From NCBI RefSeq assembly GCF_950295315.1, contig NC_080179.1:68597680-68661679 (forward strand): a stretch of DNA of 64,000 bases, written 5' to 3'. A model generated the notes under the pieces. It had not been told where the DNA came from, ran no database searches, and worked only from the letters and a program-made list of their open reading frames with translations. Made by a program: the position numbers and the translations under genes. Source of the DNA: Erinaceus europaeus. Its lineage: Eukaryota > Chordata > Mammalia > Eulipotyphla > Erinaceidae. This document shows, in pieces, positions 20,456-29,435 of this stretch (positions within the stretch are counted from its first letter, which is position 1; each line of letters opens with the position of its first letter).

Positions 20456-21252
20456 GGCAAGACTTCTGGTCTACCTGGGCTAGTTCCTAGGGTCCTGATA
20501 TGCAAATGGTAAGGAGACTTGGGCGCCATTAAAATCTCCAGCATTTCTCAACACTTTGCTGACAGCTTCCCCACATCCTTGCAGCTGGTGCTACCTTGTA
20601 TTCTGTATGACTCAAAACTGCCTTGTGGGGAATTTTAATACACATATTATCAAAACACATGTTTCACAGACTTTACAGACTCTCAGGAGGTCCTCTCAGC
20701 TTTCAGAAGAGAGGTCTGGAATTTCAGTTTGCTTCCTCTTGTAACTTATGTTCTCTGAAGTAGCTTTGTGGGAAATCTTTAACTTTATTTGCAACTTTTT
20801 TTCTTGCTGTTTGATTTCAGAGAGACAACCATTTTGGTAAACCTGGAAAAGAAGTTCTGTGCTGTGCAGATTATTGAATAACATTACTTGCCTGGTGATA
20901 AATCTTAAGCCATGTAGGTAGTTTAGTACTTCAAAAGCAAATAAGCAAACAAGCACAAACTTTTGAGTCATATTTCATAAAGGAAAAGGAAGAACTTCTG
21001 TATTCTTTCTGATGCAAAATGATAATAAAAAATGAACGTCACAGATGAATACAAAGCATGCTGACTTCATACCAAATGTTGGAGACATTTTGCCTCTGCT
21101 TCTCAGCAGAGAATTAACTCTCATTTTATTCTGTGTGCAACTTTCTCACAGAGCTGCACAAGCATGGCATTGGCTAAGCTTCCTGAGGTAAAAGAAAATG
21201 ATGGACCTCTAGGCTCATTTCACTTGAAGGAGATCTTTAACACATGTGGTGT
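20456..21252. other. Unique sequence, no gene recognised
   Basis: AT-rich unique DNA. The minus-strand frame at 20696-20971 has no recognised family. Confidence 0.45.
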
Positions 21253-21376
21253 TGGGGCTAGGTGGTGGCTCACCTACTTTAGTGCACACATTACGTTGTG
21301 CAAAGGCCATGGGTTCAAGCCCTCAGTCCCCACCTGCAGGGCAAGAGCCTTCACTAACATTGAAGCACTGACTTTC
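21253..21376 (+). mobile_element. Eri-B SINE, 3'-truncated
   Basis: GTTGGGGCTAGGTGGTGGCT, GGGTTCAAGCCCTCAGTCCC and CACCTGCAGGGCAAGAGCC, ending before the CT body. Confidence 0.75.
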
Positions 21377-21999
21377 CCCCTCCTGTCAACAAAGTTTTGT
21401 TAGAGTAGCCATGCCCCTGTGCTGCTTACACACCTTAGTGAAGGTGGTGAGTACGTGGTTGTGAGGAACGGTGGTCCACAAAGTCTGAAATACTTTGCAG
21501 TCTGGTGTCTTATGGAAGAAAGCTTGCAGGGCACTACGGAAGAGCAGATCCTTTAATATGCTAGGTGCCTTCTAATTCTTTGAATGTAGAGATTCAGAAA
21601 AGAACCAAGCATCTCAGGGACTGTGTGAGCGATCGACTGACTCTCAGATGTGTCACAGAAGAAATATTTGCTCGATTCTGGCTGAGGAGATCATTCCCGG
21701 TGACACTTGGGCACACCTCAAGGGATTAAGTCTGTGCTTCTTCGATGCTCTGTGCATCGCAGCATTCCAACGCTCGTGCATGCATTTGTCTTGTCTTTTT
21801 TTTTATGCTTCCAAGCCTCCTGTTGGCCAGTGTAATCTGCAAACACTTCTCTTGCCTGTTCTTGGGAAGGGGAATGCAACTTCTGGCGTGAGCTGTTGGC
21901 ATTTTGATAATAACTTTGCTGGTGTGGAAATGCTCGTTAAGTTCAATGTTTATAATTGAGTTTTATGGAGTTATTTTATTTTAAGTATAATGGTCTCAC
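21377..21999. other. Unique sequence, no gene recognised
   Basis: The open frame 21648-21959 (103 codons) shows no motif, and no flanking splice sites can be argued. Confidence 0.45.
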
Positions 22000-22340
22000 C
22001 TAGACACAACTTAGAATTTATTCATGTGTTCAGCTTAATTGTAGGAGGTAAGAAATGATTGCTCTGAGGAAATGAACACCTCTCTGCACTTGTAAGAGAT
22101 GCAGCTTGCAGTGTTAAGGCCGGGATGTACATTACTATTCATGCCTTTTTAATTGATTAGCCTTTAAGGCTTCTGAAAGCCTTTAAAAGTTGTTTTGTCA
22201 ACATTAGACCAGCTGCTGTGTAATTATGGTAGCTCTTCTTGCCGTTAAATTCTTTTAATAACGTGTTCAATCTGCCGATGCCAGAGTGCTTTGAACCTGT
22301 GATATATACTAGAGAGAGCTTTTGCTTTTACTTACAGATG
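22000..22340. promoter_or_regulatory. Candidate conserved non-coding block (speculative)
   Basis: Repeat-free AT-rich sequence with homeodomain-type cores (TTTTTAATTGATTAGCC, GTGTAATTATGG) and TAACGTG. Nothing here encodes a protein. Enhancer function is inference from composition only. Confidence 0.2.
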
Positions 22341-22755
22341 GTTGGCACCATTTCCTGGGCAAGTCTGTAGAGTTTTCACAGAAATTTCAAAGATGAATTA
22401 CTTCAAAATGGGAGGCGGATGCATCTGAACATCAGGTCTCTCCTCCCCCTATAAAAATTGTTCATATGTGACTTGGATTTTGAACTTGACTCACAACCAC
22501 CTAGACATGATTATTAAGAAAACATTCTCCACCTTGAATTTCCCAAAGCTACTTTCTCGGGCTCTCCAGCTCATAAATCTGAACTCCCGGCACCAGTTAG
22601 ATGATGGTTAAAAGCAAACAGTGAGGGCTTGTGACGAAGATTACTGCTTCATGAAAGAGGAGGCATGGAAATTTTCTCTCAGTGCAGGATACTGAGACCT
22701 CACTCAGGAAAATGAACGTGGCTTTCGTGCTATATTTTGATACCTTTAAAAGGAG
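22341..22755. other. Unique sequence, no gene recognised
   Basis: No repeat or coding signal is recognised. Confidence 0.4.
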
Positions 22756-22903
22756 TTCACACTGGGTGGTGGCACACCAAATAGAGTGCCTAGTTACCAT
22801 GAGTGAGGACCCCGGTTCAAGTCCCTGTCCTCACCTGCTGTGGGGAAAACTTCACGAGCAGTAGAGCAGTGCTACAGGTGTCTCTCCTCCATGTCTTTTC
22901 ATT

Positions 22904-22948
<45 letters not shown>

Positions 22949-23065
22949 CCCTCTACCAAAAGGAAAGAAATCATATATCTCTACCACTGGGAGCAATGGA
23001 GAATGCAGGCACCAAGCAATAGTGATCACACTGGTGGCAATAAGAAATAAAGAAAGTAAAAAAGT
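22756..23065 (+). mobile_element. Eri-B-long SINE with (CT)n
   Basis: ACACTGGGTGGTGGCACACC, CCCGGTTCAAGTCCCTGTCC, a (CT)n run at about 22907-22940, CACCCTCTACCAAAAGG, then the 3' module (GAATGCAGGCACCAAGC) and a (GAAA)n-like tail. Confidence 0.85.
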
Positions 23066-23150
23066 AAAAAAATAATAGCGTTTGATCCTGGACTGCAGCA
23101 TGAACTAGATAATTCAGGATGGGGGACTGGTGTCATACAGATATAAATAG

Positions 23151-23320
23151 GGTCCACGAGATAGCACACCTGCATGAAGGCACACTTTACCCTGGGCCAG
23201 GACCAGAGCCCCCGACCTCATAGAGGGTCATCTGCTTCAGGGTGCTCTGGTATTTCTCCTTCTTGCCCCCTCTCTGTCTCTCTCTCTTTCTCTCTCTCAG
23301 ACTGAATTTAAAAAAAAAAA
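23151..23320 (+). mobile_element. Eri-E SINE
   Basis: GGTCCACGAGATAGCACACC, a TTTACCCTGGGCCAGGACC variant box region, and a TCTCTC body ending in an A-run. Confidence 0.65.
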
Positions 23321-23384
23321 AGCATCCCTGGAAGTGGAGTTGCTCAGGTTCTAAGGGACAAGGGAAAAAGATGTAACAAGTGTG

Positions 23385-23890
23385 TATTTTTTTGAACTAG
23401 AGAATTAATATTGATTTACAAAATTGTAAGATCATAGGGGTATAATTCCATATAGTTCCTGCCACCAGAGCTCTGTGTCCCACCCCTTCAGTAGAAACTG
23501 CAGTATTTCTCCCAAGGTCACTGATAAAGGCTGACTCATTCTCTCTTTCTCTCTCTCCTTCCCTCCCTCCCTCCCCTTCTCTCTCTCTCTCTCACCCCGC
23601 CTCTCTCTATATATATATCTCCTACCCCCCATCTTTCAGCGGTCTTGCCTTTGCTTCCTTTCTAGTTCAGCCTTACACCTAATATTATTTCCAAGTGTCT
23701 TTCATGTTTTGCTCACTTGGATAAGAGAAACAGTGCCTGGCTTCCTCTGGTGTTTTCCAAACTTCCCTTTCACTGATGGTATAAAAACAAGTTTCTTGGT
23801 GACAAACATTTTGGGTCCTGGTGGAGTAGGGGTATAGAGTCTAAATGCGGCTCTGACAGGCTTTCTAGGGGCCCTTGCACCAGTTTTTAC
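23385..23890 (-). mobile_element. Family X (X1 end), antisense
   Basis: ATATTGATTTACAAAATTG and AAGATCATAGGGGTATAATT mark the X1 end. AACAGTGCCTGGCTTCCTCT and GGTGTTTTCCA near 23730 match the longer copy at 9.28 kb. A CT/CCTT tract at 23540-23610 interrupts it. Confidence 0.7.
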
Positions 23891-24970
23891 TAAGGATTGA
23901 AGCTTTGTTGTTGACAAACCTTCACGCTAGTGCATCAACCACGGCCTTAGCATTTTCTCTCCACTCGGAGATGCCAGTGGCAGGGGAACTGAGAGTGAAT
24001 TAGTCTCTTGCTGTAAGGAGAAGTTAGCCTGCTTCAGATTCGAAAGGATTTCAGGCTTTCTACAAAACTCTGGAGAAGACGTTAAAGTGGACAATGCCGG
24101 CATCGAAAATGGCCAGGCCAGCTGGGGATTGTGCAGGTGCCCAGGCCATGCAGGCTTTGCTTGTTTGGGTAGCTCTTAAGTCCTGAGAATTAAGCATTTG
24201 AGAGAACTGAAGTTGAGGCATGGAAAGGTTTGAGGAATCTGGATGAGCCAGCAAGGAATACTTGTGTGTTATTACGCTGCCACTGAGACACTGTTATGAA
24301 GTGATTTAGAATTTGTTTAATTAAAATTGCTTTAATTAATTATACAGTTTCCTGTGGGATCAAATTCACCCCTGGCAAAACGGCTTAATCTTTTCAGTTA
24401 TCACGAATGTCAGTCTGGAGGGTCTTTAATATTGCAGGGTGTTAGAATCATCTACCCCGATCTGACCAAGAAAATGAGCGTGCATCCCCATGTTCTAGCT
24501 CTAAAGGTTAAACACTGTTTATCATTTCACTAAGGGACATGGCCTACAGAGCTGACGTGATAGGAACCAGATCTGCCTCCTAGAATCAAGTCCTAATGCC
24601 TGTGTGGCACCTGGTCTAGTCCATCTTACCACGTCTTCTTTGCATTCACAGAGAATGCCAACCACACAGCATTTTCTCTGCTTTCTGAGAGTTTTTGCAT
24701 AAAGTTTGAGGAAGTTAAAACCTTTCCAAGCTTCTCTAAGGGCTGAAAATTTGTTTGCAGCCGTCTCCCATTTGACCTTATCTCAAGATTGCATTCAATC
24801 GGGGAGAAGTGATGTTGGGTTTAGTCTCTTTTCCGAAGACCCAGTAGCCATATCATGCACAGGTGCGTCCATAGGACTGAGCAATCCGTGCCCAAGACCC
24901 CTGAGATCTGACCTACGTGATAAAGGCCTCGTGCACACTGTCACAGAGGTATTCAGCTCTCAATCTAGTC
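23891..24970. other. Unique sequence, possible conserved block
   Basis: No recognised repeat. Around 24290-24530 the sequence is AT-rich with TTTGTTTAATTAAAATTGC and TTTAATTAATTATAC, a composition often seen in conserved regulatory DNA. This is suggestive only. No exon is recognised. Confidence 0.35.
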
Positions 24971-25340
24971 TTTTTTTTTTTTTTTTTAATAGCTATCACA
25001 GGGACTTCACCCCTTGGAGCTCACCTTTTCAGACAGAGAAATGGATAGCAGTAATAGTCAAAGCATACTTGTGATCTTGGGAGAACCACTGCAATTTCCA
25101 ATGAAGGGATGGGGAATGTGCAACTCTGGTGCTAGGAAAAGTAGGGAATTATAGCCCTGTTGTCTTATAATTTTGTAGAGCAATATTAAATCACTAATAA
25201 AAAAAACCTTGAAAACTGCAAAGGTAGAGGGAGAGACACAGAAGGAAAGACACCATAGTATTTTAGCTCCTTTTAATATGGGCTTCCAGCCTAGGTGAAA
25301 ACAAGGACAAAAGCAGATGCTCTATCAAACTAGGTGTGCC
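24971..25340 (-). mobile_element. Eri-E SINE, antisense, split by family X
   Basis: The left part after the T-run has ATCACAGGGACTTCACCCC and CCTTTTCAGACAGAGAAATG. The right part from about 25215 resumes GGTAGAGGGAGAGACACAG and GACACCATAGTATTTTAGC. Confidence 0.6.
25046..25206 (+). mobile_element. Family X (X1 end), sense fragment
   Basis: GCAATTTCCAATGAAGGG, CAACTCTGGTGCTAGG and TATAATTTTGTAGAGCAATA are the complement of the antisense X1 ends, finishing TCACTAATAAAAAA. It lies inside an E SINE. Confidence 0.65.
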
Positions 25341-25344
25341 TTTT

Positions 25345-25612
25345 AATTTTACTTTATGTTTTTTATTTTAAAAAGGAGACATTAACAAAACTATGGGATA
25401 AGAGGGGTACAGCTTCGCACAATTCCCACCACCAGAACTCTGTATCCCATCCCCTCCCCTGATAGCTTTCCTAGTCTTTAGCCCTCTGGGAGTATGGACC
25501 CAGGGTCATTATGGGGTGCAGAAGGTGGAAGGTCTGGTTTCTGTAATTACTTCCCCGCTGAACATGGGCGTTGACAGGTCGATCCATACTCCCAGCACTA
25601 GGTATGTTTTTA
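25345..25612 (-). mobile_element. Family X (X2 end), antisense
   Basis: AACTATGGGATAAGAGGGGT marks the X2 end, followed by CCACCACCAGAACTCTGTAT, ATGGGGTGCAGAAGGTGG and GAACATGGGCGTTGACAGGT. Confidence 0.75.
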
Positions 25613-25639
25613 AGTCCTTATATATATATATATATATTT

Positions 25640-25989
25640 TTTTTTTTTTCCTCCAGGGTTATTGCTGGCCTCGGTGCCTGCACCATGAATCCACCGTTCC
25701 TGGAGGCCATTTTTCCCCCTTTTTGTTGCCCTTGTTGTTGTAGCCTCATTGTAGTTATTATTATTGCCATTGTTGATGTTGTTCGTTGTTGGATAGGACA
25801 GAGAGAAATGGAGAGAGGAGGGGAAGACAGAGAGGGGGAGAGAAAGACAGACACCTGCAGACCTGCTTCACCCACCTGTGAAGCGACTCCTCTGAAGGTG
25901 GGGAGCCGGGGTCTCGAACCGGGATCCTTACACCGGTCCCTGCGCTTTGCACCACATGCACTTAACCCACTGCGCCACCGCCCGACCCC
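25640..25989 (-). mobile_element. Eri-A-long SINE, antisense
   Basis: The T-run, CCTCCAGGGTTATTGCTGG and GTGCCTGCACCATGAATCC (3' module), then the A body, end at GCCACCGCCCGACCCC. AGTCCTTATATAT on the left and AGTCCTTTTATAT on the right form a near-perfect duplication. An expanded TATATA run adjoins it. Confidence 0.9.
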
Positions 25990-26034
25990 AGTCCTTTTAT
26001 ATTTAATAGCACTCAGGCATGGAGTATTATTATT

Positions 26035-26352
26035 ATTATTATTAATATATTTATTTATGTATTCCCTTTTGTTGCCCTTGTTGTTTCATGGTTGTAGTCA
26101 TTATTGTTGTTTTTGGTGTCACAAGCAGGGAAGCAGGTCTGCATGTGTCTGTCTTTCTCTTTCCCTCGCTATCTTCTCCTCCTCTCTCAACTTCTCTCTG
26201 TCCTGTCCTACAACAACAGCAGCAACAACAATAATAACAGCAATAGCAACAGAAACAGCAATGGAAAAAAAAAAAGATGCTGTCAGGAGCAGTGGATTTA
26301 TAGTGCAGGCACCAAGCCCCCAAGCCCCAGCAATAACCCTGGAGGCGAAAAG
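26035..26352. mobile_element. Head-to-head Eri-A / Eri-A-long inverted pair
   Basis: An antisense A 3' part (26035-26112: CCCTTTTGTTGCCCTTGTTG) directly adjoins a sense A-long 3' part (26119-26352: GAAGCAGGTCTGCATGTGTC through the 3' module). Both heads are missing. The 291-codon frame crossing this region is an artefact of SINE sequence. Confidence 0.8.
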
Positions 26353-26491
26353 AAAGGAAAAGGGGTTTGTTGTTATTTGGAAAACTGAGAAATTTTATGC
26401 ATGTTCAAACTATTGTATTTACTATAAAACATTAATCCCCCAATAAAGGAAAAGAAAAAAAAAAAAAAAAGAAAGAAAAAGGCTAGCAGAA

Positions 26492-26526
26492 CCCAGTGAA
26501 ATAGATCGCTTGGATATTGCGCAGTT

Positions 26527-26557
<31 letters not shown>

Positions 26558-26640
26558 AATTAAGAGGGACACTCGAACCAAGGTCCTTGTGCATGGTATT
26601 GTGTGTGATTAGTCAGCTGTGCTGCCTCCCGGCCCCCAAC
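26492..26640. mobile_element. SINE fragments (sense E piece, antisense B piece)
   Basis: AACCCAGTGAAATAGATCGC resembles an E head in sense. CACTCGAACCAAGGTCCTTG and GCTGTGCTGCCTCCCGGCCC resemble an antisense SINE head. GAAA-rich sequence lies between them. Confidence 0.45.
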
Positions 26641-26699
26641 AGCTCACCTCTTTCCTGCCAAGCATGACCATCTGACCTCTCTCCCAGATGCTCTCTCTT

Positions 26700-26799
26700 T
26701 CCTCTCCTCTCCTCTCCTCTCCTCTCCTCTCCTCTCCTCTCCTCTCCTCTCCTCTCCTCTCCTCTCCTCTCCTCTCCTCTCCTCTCCTCTCCTCTCCTT
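26700..26799. repeat. (CTCCT)n pentanucleotide microsatellite
   Basis: About 20 nearly perfect CCTCT units. It is homopyrimidine on the plus strand. Confidence 0.97.
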
Positions 26800-26811
26800 A
26801 AAACATTTTTA

Positions 26812-27101
26812 AAAAATAATTATTTATCTATGTATTCTCTTTTGTTGCCCTTGTTGTTTTATCGTTGTACTTATTGCTGTTGTTATTGATGTCGTCGTTG
26901 TTGGACAGGACAGAGAGAAATGGAGAGAGATGGGGAAGACAGAGAGGGGGAGAGAAAGATAGACACCTGCAGACCTGCTTCACCACCTGTGAAGCGACTC
27001 CCCTGCAGGTGGGGTGCCAGGGGCTCGAACTGGGATCCTTAAGCCAGTCCTTGTGCTCTGCACCACGTGCGCTTAACCCGCTGCGTTACCGCCCGACCCC
27101 C
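26812..27101 (-). mobile_element. Eri-A SINE, antisense
   Basis: Full length from a TTATTTATC tail to CGTTACCGCCCGACCCC, with box B complement GGGGCTCGAACTGGG. Confidence 0.9.
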
Positions 27102-27117
27102 TTCTTTTCTTTAAGAA

Positions 27118-27612
27118 AATGTTACTAGGGATTTAAAGCTGATCTACAAAATTACGTCAATACGTGTGTAATTCCATACCATTCCCACCACCAGAGTTCT
27201 GAATCCCCAGTCCTTCTGTTGTAAGTACAACAGTTTTCCTAAGGTTGCAGATACCGGTTAACTCTTATTTCTAAAACTACCTGTCTAAATTTGTATATAA
27301 CTACCCCTCCTTTTTTAAAGGTCCTGTCTTCTCTTGCGGTCCGAGCTACACATCACCCTATTACTGCATCCCAACGTCCCTCTCCTCATCCTCCTCCTCT
27401 GACCAGTGACTGATGGAGTTGGTGTTCAGAGCCTTCTTATCCTCTTTCTCCTATCATTTCTCCCCCACTGTGTGTATGGATCCAAATTGCTTTTGGGGTG
27501 CAGAAGATAAGGTAGGAGTTCTGGCTTCTGTAATTACTTCTCTACTGGACGTGGGCATTGGCAGGTCGGTCCAAACCCCCAGCCTGTTTCTGTCTTTCCC
27601 TGGTGGGCTGAG
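27118..27612 (-). mobile_element. Family X (X1 end), antisense
   Basis: GCTGATCTACAAAATTACG, CCCACCACCAGAGTTCTGAA, TTGGGGTGCAGAAGATAAGG and GTGGGCATTGGCAGGTCGGT follow the X order. Similarity stops after TGTCTTTCCCTGGTGGGCT. Confidence 0.75.
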
Positions 27613-28951
27613 ATGCTTTCTTTTTTTCCTCCCATTGCTTCTACTTTGCATGTCATTTCTTTTCAGTCTGGCAAAGGGCCTAGAGTATGACATGGTATAG
27701 GCAGAAGAGATCCCCAGTGTGTGGTTTAGAGCAGGGCCACCTAGGTCTTTCCCCTTGAGTCCTGGCGGTGCTGATCTTCTTTCTCATAACACAGAGAAGT
27801 GGCACCTCAGAGAAAGCAAACGGAAAGGTCAGCTGATGCAGCTCACAGTCTGTTCTGGCCCAGGAGATAGCGGCCTGCTTCTAAAGGCTAAATGTTTCCT
27901 CAGGATGAGCACATCAGTCATGTGTCCACAATTCCATGACCACCTTAGGACATATTTGATTCTTTATGCATGCATAACATGCGTATAATAGCTGGGGAAA
28001 TGAACTCTTGATTTTTCTCTCCTGATTGGTTGTGATAATCTGAATTACTTGAACACACCCTTTCAGGCTAAGAAAGTTTAACGAACCCGTTTAACTTGGG
28101 ATGCCTCAATAATGCTCCGGGATGTGGCCTAAATAGGACTCGCTCACCCCCCCCCCCCCACTAACGATGCGTACTCACTCACGTTCTGCTGCTGACAACC
28201 CATCGGTAGTGCTGCGTTCCCAAAGGAGTTGGAGTTGATGTCTGAATCCTGTATTTTCAGCTGCTGTCTAGTCCTTGCACCTTGACTGGCATTTAAACAT
28301 TGAGTTTGCTTTTCCTCCCCCTAAAGAGAGCTTTATGAGCTTTGACTTCAAGTGCCTGCACCATAGCCTGTGCTTGCAGGGTAACTGATGCCAACTCACC
28401 GCTTCTTGCTGAGAAAGACATTGTCTCCTGGGATGGAGGGAGGATTTGTATACACAGCTACCTGTAGCTTTTCCAGACTCCCGTTTCCTGTGCTTTTTTT
28501 TTTTTTTGGTGGATGCATAGGTGAACACATGTTAACATGTCTCCTTTATTCCCACCCTCAGCAGTGACCATACTCCCAGGGAGCCGGTTCTCTGTGCTTG
28601 TAGACTGTCACTGCCATGAATGTGCCCCCAAAGGGTCAAACTGGTGCATTTTCAGCACTGATGGAGCAAAAGAAAGAAACAAACAACGCACTTACCATTT
28701 GCCAACTATAAAGTATAATCCCACTGAAGCACGACATGTAAGGTGGCAGTACTTTAGTGTCTGTGTTTCTGACTTGATGGCGGAGTTAAAAATGTCATCA
28801 AACACTTTCTGCTGGTCATCTTGGCCTCCTGGCCAACCCTTCAACCCTAGATCCGGGACTTCATTGCACTTTGAAAACAGTACTACCTTCAGGAGTTTCT
28901 GTTTTTAATTTTTGATAGTATAATTATCTATTGTGTAAAAACAGAGAAAGC
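27613..28951. other. Unique sequence, no gene recognised
   Basis: Contains a C-run at about 28147-28159 and a T-run at 28494-28507. The open frame at 28537-28908 (123 codons) has no recognisable domain and no clear splice signals. I do not call a gene. Confidence 0.45.
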
Positions 28952-29235
28952 GGGAGTCGGGCGGTAGTGCAGAGGGTTAAGCGCACATGGCACGAAGCAC
29001 AAGGACCGGCGTAAGGATCCGGGTTCGAGCCTCTGGCTCCCCACCTGCAGGGGAGTCGCTTCACAGGCGGTGAAGCAGGTCTGCAGGTGTCTATCTTTCT
29101 CTCCCCCTCTGTCTTCCCCTCCTCTCTCCATTTCTCTTTGTCCTGTCCAATGACAGCAGCAGCAACAACAGTAATAATAACCACAACAGTGATGGAACAA
29201 CAAGGACAACAAAAGGGGAAAAAATGGTCTCTAGG
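28952..29235 (+). mobile_element. Eri-A-long SINE cut by the assembly gap
   Basis: GGGAGTCGGGCGGTAGTGCA to AAAAAATGGTCTCTAGG. The 3' module has just begun when the N run starts, so its end is unsequenced. Confidence 0.9.
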
Positions 29236-29435
29236 NNNNNNNNNNNNNNNNNNNNNNNNNNNNNNNNNNNNNNNNNNNNNNNNNNNNNNNNNNNNNNNNN
29301 NNNNNNNNNNNNNNNNNNNNNNNNNNNNNNNNNNNNNNNNNNNNNNNNNNNNNNNNNNNNNNNNNNNNNNNNNNNNNNNNNNNNNNNNNNNNNNNNNNNN
29401 NNNNNNNNNNNNNNNNNNNNNNNNNNNNNNNNNNN
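29236..29435. other. Assembly gap of exactly 200 N
   Basis: The round length suggests a placeholder rather than a measured gap. The right flank is already inside the G/A satellite, so the missing part may hold more satellite. Confidence 0.98.

Noticed and set aside
25571..26446. A 291-codon plus-strand frame
   Set aside because: It runs through family X, an antisense Eri-A-long SINE and a SINE foldback; the translated words recur in every antisense Eri-A copy.
28537..28908. A 123-codon open frame in unique sequence
   Set aside because: It has no recognisable domain, no convincing splice sites or codon pattern, and starts in a T-rich context. Chance is the simplest explanation.
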